Of a stretch of DNA of 64,000 nt, positions 35,014 to 45,400 are shown piece after piece (position 1 is the first letter of the stretch; each line of letters opens with the position of its first letter). The stretch covers positions 1 to 64,000 of the forward strand of contig JAUJEA010000010.1 of assembly GCA_030442035.1 (NCBI GenBank), read 5' to 3'. The notes beneath the pieces were generated by a model, which searched no databases, was not told the DNA's origin, and worked only from the letters and a program-made list of their open reading frames with translations. Both the position numbers and the translations under genes were made by a program. This stretch comes from Splendidivirga corallicola (GTDB lineage Bacteria; Bacteroidota; Bacteroidia; Cytophagales; Cyclobacteriaceae).

Positions 35014-35215
35014 GATTTAAGCAGGTTTTAAAGGAATACTCAGGTCGATGAGAAAGGTTACAGGGCGATTTGTATAAGAAGTAATGCTATGCAAGGGCAT
35101 GATCCATTCGAAAAATCAAAGTAATATCAGTTTTTATTAAAAAAAATCAAACATAGTGAAATGAAAACCAACGCCTATAAGCAGACCAAAATATCATCTC
35201 TAGAATTTGATCAAA

Positions 35216-35237
35216 TTAAATATTTTTATATATTTAA
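35216..35237 (+). promoter_or_regulatory. AT-rich dyad upstream of padR, candidate operator
   Basis: TTAAATAT (35216-35223) and ATATTTAA (35230-35237) form a perfect 8-bp dyad around TTTTAT, 28 bases before the PadR start and in the divergent gap to the permease. The low complexity of the sequence lowers confidence. Confidence 0.4.
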
Positions 35238-35264
35238 GAAAATTATATATTCAATTATTGAAAT

Positions 35265-35618
35265 ATGGAATCAAAGGAATTTATCAGAGGAACAATTAAA
35301 ACACTTGTCCTCAAGCTTTTGTCTGAAAAAAAGAAAATGTATGGATACGAAATTAGTGCCAGGGTCAAAGAACTATCAGCTAATGAAATACAACTTACCT
35401 ATGGTGCCCTTTATCCCATATTGTACAAATTAGAAGCAGAAGGACTACTCAGTACTGAATCTGAATTGTTTGAAGGTCGGGCAAGGAAATATTATTCACT
35501 CACCAAAAAGGGAAATGAAGTAGCTAAAGTGAAAGTATCGGAATTGCAAAAGTTCATGGATATAGTTAAAAATATCCTTGCAGCACCTAAAACAAGCCTC
35601 GAATCATGGGGCTATTGA
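35265..35618 (+). CDS. PadR-family transcriptional regulator
   Basis: A 117-residue winged-helix regulator. It opens FIRGTIKTLVLKLLSEKKKM, with the PadR signature MYGYEISARVKELS, then LTYGALYPILYKLEAEGLL and ARKYYSLTKKG. It shares 13 bases with the next gene, so both proteins come from one message. PadR is often found with FtsX permeases and HAAS-domain membrane proteins; here both are present, and regulation of the divergent permease is likely. Confidence 0.93.
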   Translation: MESKEFIRGTIKTLVLKLLSEKKKMYGYEISARVKELSANEIQLTYGALYPILYKLEAEGLLSTESELFEGRARKYYSLTKKGNEVAKVKVSELQKFMDIVKNILAAPKTSLESWGY

Positions 35619-36811
35619 CTTCTGAACAGCGTAAGGAGTTACGTGATTATCTTGAAAAACACGGGCTCACCTTTGAATCTCTTCAAACAGAAATGTTAGA
35701 CCATATTTGTTGCGATGTGGAAATGTATATGACGCAAGGACTGGCCTTTGAAAAGGCTCTTGAAAAAGTAAAATCTGAAATACCTAAAAACCAATTAAAA
35801 AAAATACAAACAGAAACTATGGAAGTGCTCAATAAAAGAATCAGCTTAACAAATATTTTAAAATATATTAGTTTCTCATTGCTCTTAGCTGCCACCCTGT
35901 TTAAAATATTGCATTTACCAGGAGCGGGTCAATTGTTGTTGTCTTCTTTTGTCGGACTGGCGCTGACACTTTTTTCCGGATTATTTACAAGTCCCTTAAT
36001 AAGGGAAAAAGAACGTGGCCGGGGTGCTTTGCTGGCTCTTATTGTGTCCATCACAGTGTTTCTTACCTCATTGTGTTTTCAGCTGCTACACCTTCCTGGA
36101 ACGGCCTTTTTACGAATGACCTCAGTCATCTTGCTGATCTTAATACTATCCACTTACGCCATATATTGCTATCTTCACCCTGATAGAGCATCCAATCATA
36201 TCATCATAGAATACCTGAAAAAAGATGGCTTCAACATCGAAAAAACATTGATCATTCTCTTCATTTTCGGGACTAGCCTAAAATTCTGGCAAAATGATTT
36301 TCTGTTTGTGGTGTTCTTCATGCTCCTCTTTTCCTATGGCAGTATTTTTTATTTCGTAAAATCATGGCAATATTATTTTAGAAAAGAAGTCAAATCCAAT
36401 GAGAAATTATTACTTCTTTTTGTTTCCATCATCGCTTATGCGGCCTTCGTACTGCCCACAATACGATTGATTGAAGCACCCGCCAGAATCATAATGACCT
36501 GGGGCACTTTTTCATTGGTTTCTTTGGCCATTGCCATATACTACTTTTTCAACTCAGAAGATAATCAGAAATTGATTCTGGGATTTTTCAGCTTCCTTGT
36601 CTCAGTCCTGGCGATGATAAATCTTATTGCTAAAGCCATTGTTGTCAGCCCTACGGACAGTCAATACCTGTTAGGTTTCGCTTACAGTCCGGTTGTATTT
36701 ACAATCCTACTGGCACTGTTTGTCATCTTTTTCAAAAAACCTCTTTTCAGAGCATTGCTGCTAATGACTTTGGGAATTTTTGTGTTCAGTTACCAGTTAC
36801 CCGGAATTTAA
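35606..36811 (+). CDS. Membrane protein with an N-terminal HAAS-like domain
   Basis: A 401-residue protein. The first 75 residues (KELRDYLEKHGLTFESLQTE, then MLDHICCDVEMYMTQGLAFE) are soluble and helical and resemble the HAAS domains that follow PadR genes in other bacteria. About ten membrane segments follow, arranged in similar pairs (ATLFKILHLPGAGQLLLSSF and CFQLLHLPGTAFLRMTSVIL are near-duplicates). It is translationally coupled to PadR. It may be a membrane sensor that transmits a signal to the regulator; this is inference from neighbourhood and domain order. Confidence 0.75.
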   Translation: MGLLTSEQRKELRDYLEKHGLTFESLQTEMLDHICCDVEMYMTQGLAFEKALEKVKSEIPKNQLKKIQTETMEVLNKRISLTNILKYISFSLLLAATLFKILHLPGAGQLLLSSFVGLALTLFSGLFTSPLIREKERGRGALLALIVSITVFLTSLCFQLLHLPGTAFLRMTSVILLILILSTYAIYCYLHPDRASNHIIIEYLKKDGFNIEKTLIILFIFGTSLKFWQNDFLFVVFFMLLFSYGSIFYFVKSWQYYFRKEVKSNEKLLLLFVSIIAYAAFVLPTIRLIEAPARIIMTWGTFSLVSLAIAIYYFFNSEDNQKLILGFFSFLVSVLAMINLIAKAIVVSPTDSQYLLGFAYSPVVFTILLALFVIFFKKPLFRALLLMTLGIFVFSYQLPGI

Positions 36812-37004
36812 ATGAGGTAGAAGATACATAAGCTTAGATCTATCCAGCTTTAAGCTTACTTATGGTTAAAACGAATTGGAATCGATTTGACGCTCATCAA
36901 TTGGGTGATAAAGATCATTGGATATAACATCATTTTACTGCTTTGTTTGTTGAAATGAATTTTGATAGTGGAATCAATTCACTTTCGTCATAAAACACTC
37001 TAAA

Positions 37005-38087
37005 ATGCTCAAAATCATTTTTGTCATTGTCACTGCCTTACATGGACTCATTCATTTGTTGGGTTTTGTAAAGGCTTTTGAGCTCACCAATATAGCGCAG
37101 CTAACGCAAACCATTTCAAAAACAAAAGGTTTATTATGGTTAGCTGCTGCCATTCTTTTTAGCCTAACCATAGCTATTTATCTACTGAAAAAGGACTGGT
37201 GGTGGATCTTAGGCATTGCCTCCGTTGCTATCTCTCAAATTTTGATCGTTATGTATTGGCAGGATGCCAGGTCTGGTACCATCGCTAACATCATCGTTAT
37301 CATAGCCTCTGTTCTGGGATATGGCGAATGGAAGTTTAACAAAACGGTTACAAATGAATTGGCATCGCTCCTACCTGAGAATCTCACCGAACCCAAGATA
37401 ATTTCACCCAATACAATTTCCCACTTGCCATCAACTGTTCAAAATTGGTTGCAATTCAGTAAGGTCATAGAAAAAAAACAAGTCCAATTTGTACACTTAT
37501 TTCAAACGGGAAAGATGAGAATCAAACCTGATGGTAAATGGATGAAGGTCAAAGCTGAGCAATGGTTCAGTACGCATGAACCAGGTTTTCTTTGGCGTGC
37601 AAGTGTAGGAGAAGGATCGTTCATGAAATTTTCCGGCATGGATAGTTATCTCAATGGCCATGGAAATATGCTCATCAGGTTGTATGCTTTATTTCCCCTT
37701 GTCAATGCATCCGGTTCAAAAATAGATCAGGGTGTTATGGTGCGCTATTTGTCGGAGATGATCTGGTTCCCTTCTGCAGCATTGAATGATTATATCACAT
37801 GGCAGGAAATAACTCCTTCCCGAGTCAGCGCAACGATGACTTACAACAATCTGACAGTTACCGGTGAATTCAATTTTGATGATAAAGGGAGGATATTAAG
37901 CTTTGAAGCACAAAGGTATTTCGATAAAACCGGAAAGTTAGAAACCTGGTTCATAAATATTGATGCGGAGAGCTATCAAACCTTTCACGACAGATGCATT
38001 CCCACAAAAGCTAAGGTCACCTGGAAATTAGCTGATGAAGACTTTACCTGGTACGAACTTGAGATTAGTAATGTGGAATACGAATGA
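37005..38087 (+). CDS. DUF6544-like membrane protein
   Basis: A 360-residue protein. Three to four hydrophobic segments occupy residues 1-110 (HGLIHLLGFVKAFEL near the N-terminus resembles small membrane-protein families). The rest is soluble, with a lipid-binding-like sheet pattern (QVQFVHLFQTGKMRIKPDG, FLWRASVGEGSFMKFSGMDS, GQLNGHGN-type turn, LSEMIWFPSAALNDYITWQE). This matches the DUF6544/DUF6920 group of uncharacterised proteins. It stands alone between repeats-free gaps. Function unknown. Confidence 0.75.
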   Translation: MLKIIFVIVTALHGLIHLLGFVKAFELTNIAQLTQTISKTKGLLWLAAAILFSLTIAIYLLKKDWWWILGIASVAISQILIVMYWQDARSGTIANIIVIIASVLGYGEWKFNKTVTNELASLLPENLTEPKIISPNTISHLPSTVQNWLQFSKVIEKKQVQFVHLFQTGKMRIKPDGKWMKVKAEQWFSTHEPGFLWRASVGEGSFMKFSGMDSYLNGHGNMLIRLYALFPLVNASGSKIDQGVMVRYLSEMIWFPSAALNDYITWQEITPSRVSATMTYNNLTVTGEFNFDDKGRILSFEAQRYFDKTGKLETWFINIDAESYQTFHDRCIPTKAKVTWKLADEDFTWYELEISNVEYE

Positions 38088-38412
38088 ACCAATAATAAAT
38101 TAGCTTAACACAATCCCTCCTTTCAGCCAACAGATCTCAGCATTGTTTTCCGGAATACATTAAAACTTAACATCATGATAAATAGTCTTTTATGGTTTAA
38201 TCGATAATATTCCTTATCTTAACATAATGTACATGGACTGTACATATCAAAAAGCGAAGCAACATACGCTTTGATGATTGAAATTCCGCGATATTCATGG
38301 ATTCAATCTGCCAGAGGACCGGCGAAATTACATGATGTTTCCCTGGGAAAATAGGGTTATCTTTAGGCCGGCATTATTGCGTTTTTTTAAAACTGTAAAA
38401 ATTGTATTTGCT
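38088..38412 (+). promoter_or_regulatory. Upstream region of the gliding/T9SS cluster with a perfect dyad
   Basis: ATGTACA (38227-38233) and TGTACAT (38239-38245) form a perfect dyad around TGGAC, about 170 bases before the preferred start of the cargo gene at 38413. The frame is open from an ATG at 38278, but the 45 residues before MKISNYPKY do not look like a signal peptide, so this part is probably leader RNA. Confidence 0.4.
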
Positions 38413-41262
38413 ATGAAGATCAGCAATTACCCCAAATATATTCTTCTTATTACCCTGTACCTCCCTTTTTTGAATCCGATAAATACTCAAGCTCAAACTT
38501 TCACCAATCGAGCCAGCGAAGTCAATCTTGACCTGGATGGAAATAAAGATGGCGGGTTTTCATTTGGTGATATTGATAATGATGGTGACCTGGATGTGAT
38601 CATCAATACGCACGACACAAGCATTGGTTCAAGAATCTTTTTTAATGAAAACGGTCAATATGTTGATAGAACAGCCACCAGGTGTAAAGGTTGCCTTAAC
38701 GACACCATCCCATCAATGGAGCGATGTGTGGTTATTGCCGATTTCAACCATGATGGCTATAAAGATTTTGTCAGGAACACCTCTTTCAGGCTTGAAGTAT
38801 ATTTGAATAGTGGTCCGACCCCCCCAGCAGGATATGAGCCCTGGAGTTTTGGCGATATTAATCAAGATCCGAATTTTTCTATATACACCAATGATATTCT
38901 GGATCCCGACCCCCCATTTGGTATTCCTGATGGGATGAATACTGAAGGCGTTGGTGCTATGGACTATGATAATGATGGTGACCTGGATCTCTTTATAGAA
39001 AATCATAATTGGGGTATCGACATTTATGAAAATGTGATCAATGAAGGAAGCAATGAACTATTTGTCCATGTTACTCCTGATGCTAGTCCGCTCGGATTAC
39101 CTGTTCTTGCCATCGATGGAGATTATGCTTCTGTAACCGACTATAACAATGATGGTTTTGTCGATGGTGTTGCCAGAAAAAATAATGCACCGGACTTTTT
39201 CAGAAATACAGGGAATGCTACTTTCGATTTTGCCTTTGATGTTGATCAGGCAAATAATGATAACAAAGGAGGTGTTTCCTTATATGATTTCGACAATGAT
39301 GGGGACTTTGATCTTATCTGGACAGACAATGGCATCAATCAGATCTGGGAACACACAGGCCTCGGATCGGGTGAATTTGAAGCCCGAGGTCCTGAGATAA
39401 CCGGAATATTGCACAATATCACTTTCGATAACATTGATGGGATAGCTTGTGGGGATGTGGATAATGATGGTGATGTTGATGTTTTCTTAACTGACAACAG
39501 TGGGGAAAGCTTTTTATACATTAACCAGATCAATGATCCTGTTCTGGGATCAAACGTTGGCAGTCCATTTACTTTTGTCCAAGATCAAAAAGGCATCAAT
39601 GTAGCTGCTGATGGAGAGGGCTGTACCTTTGTAGATTTTGACAAGGACGGAGACCTCGATTTATACATTAATATAAAAAATGGCCCCAATCAACTATGGG
39701 TCAATGATCTCAATACCAGTTCCATTGGTCTCAATTATCTGTTTGTAAGTGTATTGGAGGACAGAAATATCGATGGCGGTACACATCCTGAAAGATCTGC
39801 TATAGGAGCCACTATAGTGTTAAAGAACTGTGAGGGTGAAATAGTCAGTGGTATCAGAGAAGTGAATGGCGGAAACGGGCACGGTACCCAGGATCCGGCT
39901 ACGGTTCATTTCGGACTAGGTACCCCACAGGATTCCGTATACATCGTCGAAGTGAGTTTTGTCAATATACAAGGTCAAACAAACAGGCTTATAAGCGAAG
40001 TGGCTGTCAATCCCTTCAAAATCAATGGATACCATGAAGTGATTGTGACCCCAAGTTCTGTTTACAATGCGGTGGAAAACAATGCCCCTGACGCCACAGA
40101 TGACTTAATAAATATTATGAGGGCTCCCGAAATTGAGACGATTGATGTTTTGAGTAATGATCTTGATCCTGATGGAGATAACTTTCAGATCATTGCAGTA
40201 GGACAGGCAAGCCATGGTTCCACAGAAATTTTGGCCGATGGTAGCATTCGATATACCTACTCAGGGTCAGGGGATTTTGAACAGGACCAATTCTATTATG
40301 TCATACAAGACAATCCACAGACTGTGCTATGTCCGATATTCAGTAAAACAGATACAGCCATTGTTACCATCGATGGCCGCAATATCCCCATACTGGATGC
40401 CGTTGATGATCGCTATACAACCACCCCTGAAACACCGATCACGCAACATGTGGATGAAAATGATATCATTCCAAATCCTGACAATACCGTATTTCAACTT
40501 GTCCCCAATTCCGGACCAGGTAATGGCGATATCGTATTTCTCCCCACCGGCGAGTTTACCTATACGCCTGATGCAGGCTTTTCAGGTGAAGATTGCTTCC
40601 TATATATAGCCATTGATAATACTACGAATGCGAGGGATACCGCCGAGGTTTGTATTGAAGTACCATGTGTCCCTCCTTTTGGCCTTGAAGATACTTACAC
40701 CGTTTTTGCCTGTTTTACGACTGTGGAGGGTAATGTCGGTGATAATGACCAAATCCCCCCGTCAACAACTCCCAGATTCATCATCATCGATGAACCCAGC
40801 CGGGGCACGGTTAACTTGAATGAGAATGATGGTTCCTTTGTCTATATGGCACGAAGTATGAATTTCAATGAAGACAATAGCGACAGTTTCAGCTATCGTA
40901 TTTTGAGTGATAATTGTGAAGGAAGTGATACCATCCAGGTTTCTATTCTGGCACCGGAGTTACAGGTTTATAAAGTAGTCACTCCCAATGGTGATGGCGC
41001 GAATGACCTTTGGATTATCGACGGCATTGAGCGATATCCAAATAATGTGGTCAGAGTTTACAATCGCTGGGAGGACCTGGTGTATGAGGGCAAAGGATAC
41101 AACAACAATGATATTGTTTGGGATGGCAGCGCCAAACAGAATCCAAGAAGCAGGCCTACATTAGGAAGCAATAATGACCTTCCTTCCTCAACCTATTTCT
41201 TCGTCATCGACCTGGGTAATGGTTGTGAAACGATCAATGGAAATGTGCTGGTGTATAAGTGA
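38413..41262 (+). CDS. Secreted VCBS/ASPIC protein with gliding-type T9SS sorting domain
   Basis: A 949-residue secreted protein. The start MKISNYPKYILL gives a clean signal peptide ending in NTQAQ. Residues about 30-430 carry seven VCBS/FG-GAP units with calcium-loop signatures such as DIDNDGDLD, DYDNDGDLD and DVDNDGDVD. An ASPIC/UnbV-like domain follows (IREVNGGNGHGTQDPATVHF at about 475-520), then Ig-like or cadherin-like repeats (DVLSNDLDPDGDNFQI; SGEDCFLYIAIDNTTN). The end (VVTPNGDGANDLWIIDGIER to GNVLVYK) is a gliding-type (type B) T9SS C-terminal domain. It should be exported by T9SS and held at the surface by the PorP/SprF protein encoded next. Confidence 0.9.
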   Translation: MKISNYPKYILLITLYLPFLNPINTQAQTFTNRASEVNLDLDGNKDGGFSFGDIDNDGDLDVIINTHDTSIGSRIFFNENGQYVDRTATRCKGCLNDTIPSMERCVVIADFNHDGYKDFVRNTSFRLEVYLNSGPTPPAGYEPWSFGDINQDPNFSIYTNDILDPDPPFGIPDGMNTEGVGAMDYDNDGDLDLFIENHNWGIDIYENVINEGSNELFVHVTPDASPLGLPVLAIDGDYASVTDYNNDGFVDGVARKNNAPDFFRNTGNATFDFAFDVDQANNDNKGGVSLYDFDNDGDFDLIWTDNGINQIWEHTGLGSGEFEARGPEITGILHNITFDNIDGIACGDVDNDGDVDVFLTDNSGESFLYINQINDPVLGSNVGSPFTFVQDQKGINVAADGEGCTFVDFDKDGDLDLYINIKNGPNQLWVNDLNTSSIGLNYLFVSVLEDRNIDGGTHPERSAIGATIVLKNCEGEIVSGIREVNGGNGHGTQDPATVHFGLGTPQDSVYIVEVSFVNIQGQTNRLISEVAVNPFKINGYHEVIVTPSSVYNAVENNAPDATDDLINIMRAPEIETIDVLSNDLDPDGDNFQIIAVGQASHGSTEILADGSIRYTYSGSGDFEQDQFYYVIQDNPQTVLCPIFSKTDTAIVTIDGRNIPILDAVDDRYTTTPETPITQHVDENDIIPNPDNTVFQLVPNSGPGNGDIVFLPTGEFTYTPDAGFSGEDCFLYIAIDNTTNARDTAEVCIEVPCVPPFGLEDTYTVFACFTTVEGNVGDNDQIPPSTTPRFIIIDEPSRGTVNLNENDGSFVYMARSMNFNEDNSDSFSYRILSDNCEGSDTIQVSILAPELQVYKVVTPNGDGANDLWIIDGIERYPNNVVRVYNRWEDLVYEGKGYNNNDIVWDGSAKQNPRSRPTLGSNNDLPSSTYFFVIDLGNGCETINGNVLVYK

Positions 41263-41278
41263 CAATGGGTAATGAGTA

Positions 41279-41415
41279 ATTAATGCCGTTTGGTTAAGGA
41301 AATACTATGAAAGGTTTCAGGTTTCAGGTTTTAGCCTTTAGGATTTTTTCGTTCGATTGAAAGATCATCTGATACCCGAGACCTGATGTCTGAAGGCTTA
41401 ACTTAATGGTAATGA
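41279..41415. repeat. Family C palindromic element with related ends
   Basis: Same design as 6065-6205: left end ATTAATGCCGTTTGGTTAAG, then AAGGAAATAC and TTTCAGGTTTCAGGTTTTAG; a loop; then ACCTGATGTCTGAAGGCTTA and the right end CTTAACTTAATGGTAAT. Left and right ends are imperfect inverted repeats. Two in-frame ATGs of the next gene (41406 and 41412) lie inside the right end. Confidence 0.7.
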
Positions 41416-41429
41416 ATAAAAAATGGAAT

Positions 41430-42359
41430 ATGAAAAAATCTTTACAATATAATTTCTGTGTACTGGTATTGGTTCTTTGTGGCTATCTGCCGGTTTCAGC
41501 ACAACAGGATCCGCTATTTACACAGTATATGTTTAATGGCATTGCATTGAATCCTGCATACGCCGGAAGTCATGAGTCAGTCAGTATCTCTGCGCTTTAC
41601 AGAAACCATTGGACCGGATGGAATGATGGTGCAGGCGATACCCAAACATTCTCCATCCATAGCCCTCTGAATGATAATCATGTAGGATTGGGACTTACGG
41701 TGATGCGCGACAAGCTTTGGGTAACTGAGCGTCTGGATGTATTGAGTAATTTCGCTTACAGGATCCATCTGGGAAAAGGCAAACTATCTTTCGGACTGCA
41801 ACTGGGGGCCAGAAAATTCAGTCTGGATCTATCGAAACTACAGGATGTGGCTAAAGATCTTGATCCCTTACTGTCCGATGTTAATAGCACTGTCTTCAAT
41901 TTCGGAACAGGTGTTTATTATTACTCCAACAAATTCTTCATTGGTTTTTCTGTTCCACAGCTTGTCAGAAATAAGTTTGATTCCGATGACCTTTCGGTAA
42001 AGGAGGACAGACATTATTTTCTATCGGCAGGTTATGTATTGGGCAATTGGGGATCCGTGAAGTTTAAACCCAGTGTTCTCATAAAGGCTGTTGAGGGTGC
42101 TCCCATTTCATACGATATCAACGCCCACTTTCTTTTCCTGAACGATATACTTTGGCTGGGAGCATCGTGGAGATCTTATAATTCTCTCAACTGGATGGCA
42201 GAAATCATCATTCCAAAAACCAACTTAAGAGCTGGCTTTTCATTTGACCATGATTTCAATAATACCACAAGAGGGTTGCACGGATCTTCAGTGGAAATCC
42301 TTTTGAATTATAGATTCAAGCTTAACAAAGATGTTCCACTGACACCAAGATACTTTTAG
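41430..42359 (+). CDS. PorP/SprF-family outer-membrane protein
   Basis: A 309-residue PorP/SprF barrel. The preferred start is MKKSLQYNF at 41430, with a signal peptide to SAQQ; two earlier in-frame ATGs are in a repeat element. The family hallmark DPLFTQYMFNGIALNPAYAG follows at once, and the barrel shows LYRNHWTGWNDG, then the typical GLGLTVMRDKLWVTE. SprF-type proteins secure type B T9SS cargo at the cell surface. Its position between the gliding-domain protein and a PorE-like protein fits this role. Confidence 0.93.
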   Translation: MKKSLQYNFCVLVLVLCGYLPVSAQQDPLFTQYMFNGIALNPAYAGSHESVSISALYRNHWTGWNDGAGDTQTFSIHSPLNDNHVGLGLTVMRDKLWVTERLDVLSNFAYRIHLGKGKLSFGLQLGARKFSLDLSKLQDVAKDLDPLLSDVNSTVFNFGTGVYYYSNKFFIGFSVPQLVRNKFDSDDLSVKEDRHYFLSAGYVLGNWGSVKFKPSVLIKAVEGAPISYDINAHFLFLNDILWLGASWRSYNSLNWMAEIIIPKTNLRAGFSFDHDFNNTTRGLHGSSVEILLNYRFKLNKDVPLTPRYF

Positions 42360-42433
42360 TAAAAATAAAGCGACACACAAAATTGTTAAAGTATCCGATT
42401 GATTGATAAATACGAAATATGATTGAACGCCAC

Positions 42434-45400
42434 ATGAAACTGTCTCAACCAATCTTATTAATATATATTGCTTTACTGATCTCCATACCATTTACCTATG
42501 GACAGGATCAGCATGCTCAAACCAATGTTGTTCCAGGCTTTAAATACGATAACTTTTCCCTGACAAGAAAGCTTGTGCAGCAGGTAGTTGAACCTGATGG
42601 CTATTTTCTTCAGGCAAAGTACAGAAAGGCAGCCAAGCTGTACAGGCAATTGAATGCCCAACAAACTACACCTGACAAAGAATTGAGATTGCGCGAAGCA
42701 GCTTGTTATGTAGAATTAAACCGACTTGAGACAGCCTATGCCATCTATTTAAAGCGACCAATCGACAATGCAGAGAATCTGGTCAGGGAGCGGGACATAG
42801 CCGGAGAGGAAAAGAATGCATACCGGCTGATCCGAATTGAAAGGGTATTGCTGGACCAGGGAAGTATTTCGAAAACAACACAAATGGATATTACCGCAAA
42901 CAAAACATCTGACGATCCTGACATTTTTAGATTAGAGGTTCCCGGATTTGAGTATGAGACAATTACCGTAGACCTAAATCCATCAGTTGGGGAAGCAGAT
43001 AGTTTATTTCAGTTTGAAGAAAACTATACAAAGGCTGCCAGACGCTATAGAGCCATCAACAAAGAACAAGCTACCTTAAACGAAGAATTGATGTGGCGTG
43101 AAGCTGACTGCTATGTAAACGCTCAGAAGTTAGCGGTTGCTCACCGGAAATACCTGGATATCCCATCCGTACAACGTGACAGCAGTCTGATCAAGTCGTA
43201 CAACAAACTATTAAGTAGCAATAAAATACGTGCAGCCAAAGTACTGGAGGTGATCAATTTCACCGAACCTAGTCCTCACGATGTTGCCACAGCCTTGTTA
43301 AATACTGACGGGAAATATTATGCTGCCAAACCTTACTTTAAAAGATACTCCAGGGATGGCACCTTATTGACACCAGGTGCCCGTTATATAGAAGAACATA
43401 CTTTTGATTCTGTCCATGTTCGCCGATTGGATTATCCGGTCAACTCTATCTATGCTGATTTCGGAACGGGTTATTATAAAAATGGAGAGGAAGAAGATGT
43501 GATTGTTTTTTCTTCCGAGAAAAGTCAAAAAGTAGCGAGCGTGAATGGAGAAAATCGTTCGGTGCTTGAGTTGTATCAAACAACTGTTAACCGCAGTGAT
43601 TCAAAGGTTTCCCCTCCCCAAAAAATACACTTCCGGAACGATAGTATCAAACAGGATCTGACATTCAATGAAGGGGGCCCAATGGTTTTTCTGGAAAACG
43701 GTACCAAAATGATTTTCACAAAAAACAGGTACTTCAATCAAGGAAAACTATTTAAAAGTAAAAGGGAAGATCTCTATAGAGGTGTGAATGATGGTGCGGA
43801 GGTAACGGATATTGTAAAAAGTAATATCAATGCACTAGGATTATATACTTCCCATAAAATTAATGATACTTTATGGTCTGCTCCGGAACCAATAGTCTTT
43901 GAGCAAGGAGCCATTGATTTCTTTGCAGATCAGGGAACGTATTCCTTTGGTCATCCCTCTTTGAGCCAAGATGAAACACGGTTATACTTTTCATCAGATG
44001 GACCGATAGAACCGACAGGATTTGAAAGTGGCACCTACATTTACATGAGCCGAAAATTAAATGATTCCATCTGGAGATATCCTCAATTGGTTCAGGGGCT
44101 GGCAGAGGTAGAGAGCAATAATTTATATCCATTCGTACATTACGATCCAAAAGAAAAAGTTGAACGACTTTACTTTGCATCCAACAGACCACGTGGATTT
44201 GGCGGCCTTGACATATACTGGGCTGAATTAGGGCAAGATGGATTGAGTATTGTCACTCCAAAAGCAATGTCTGATGAACAAAAGAAAAATAGCCTCCTGG
44301 CAGAACTGAATCCCAGTGCAATTGATAATGGAAATACGATCACGACCAAAATATTCAACCTCGGTAAAAACTTCAATTCCTCCCATGACGATTTCGCATT
44401 TGTCATCGATAAAAAAGGCGGGTCAGGGTATTTCTCCTCAGACAGGGACAGTGTGGATATAATTACCGGAAACGACAACATCTACCGATTTGAGGCCTTT
44501 TTAACACAAAACTTATTAGTGGATGAGAAAGTTTGTCAATGCGATGTAGTTCAAAATTATAAGCCTACGGCAAACATTCAATTCCAAGTTCACCAGATCA
44601 CACCACAAGGCAATATTCCAATAAACACGTCCGGAAATGCTTTTTATGCTAAACAGGGAGAACGATATAATATTTCAGCAGTCCCAACCAAAGGTTATGC
44701 ATCATTGGTGAGCAAAGAAATAACGGTCACAGAGGATAATGCTTCACATACATTGAAATTGGAGCCTCCCTGCATTAAGATCTATAGCATACAAAACAAA
44801 CAAAGTGGCGGACAGGTATTCCTCACTTCAAATAAAAGTATACCCGAATTAAACCTTGAGAAGGGAACATTAATGGAATTCATTATTGGGAATGAAGACT
44901 CTTTTCTTAAGAATATCAGCACTGGGGAAACACTGGGTGGTCTGACCTTTGCTCCGGTTCAAGTGGAAAATACCGAGAATGAAGAACTCTCCTGTGGGTG
45001 TGTTGGGGAAAACAGGCCTGAAATGACGATGGAAGAAATAGCCATACAAAGTTTATTACAACACCATATCAATGGATCTTCCTGCCCTGGTATTGGAAAC
45101 CTGAGATATGATTTTGACAGACTGGATATCCGGGAAGGTTCTTACGCTGATCTCAACAATTTGGTTTACTTAATGGAGGCCAACCCTAATATAGAAATGG
45201 AGCTCTACTCTCACGCCGATGAGCGGGGAAATAATGATTATAACAAGATACTTTCCATTGGCAGGGCCAATTCGGCAAAGGACTATATGACACTTACATT
45301 ACTGTTGACACAAAGATTGAAACTTCGTGACGGTAATGATATTACAGCGCTTTCAGGGCTTCTTTACAAAAAGAATCAAACCATTGATTTAGCGCAGATC

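Noticed and set aside
35161-35433. 90-codon plus-strand ORF before and across padR
   Set aside because: It overlaps padR in a different frame and starts in the AT-rich divergent control region.
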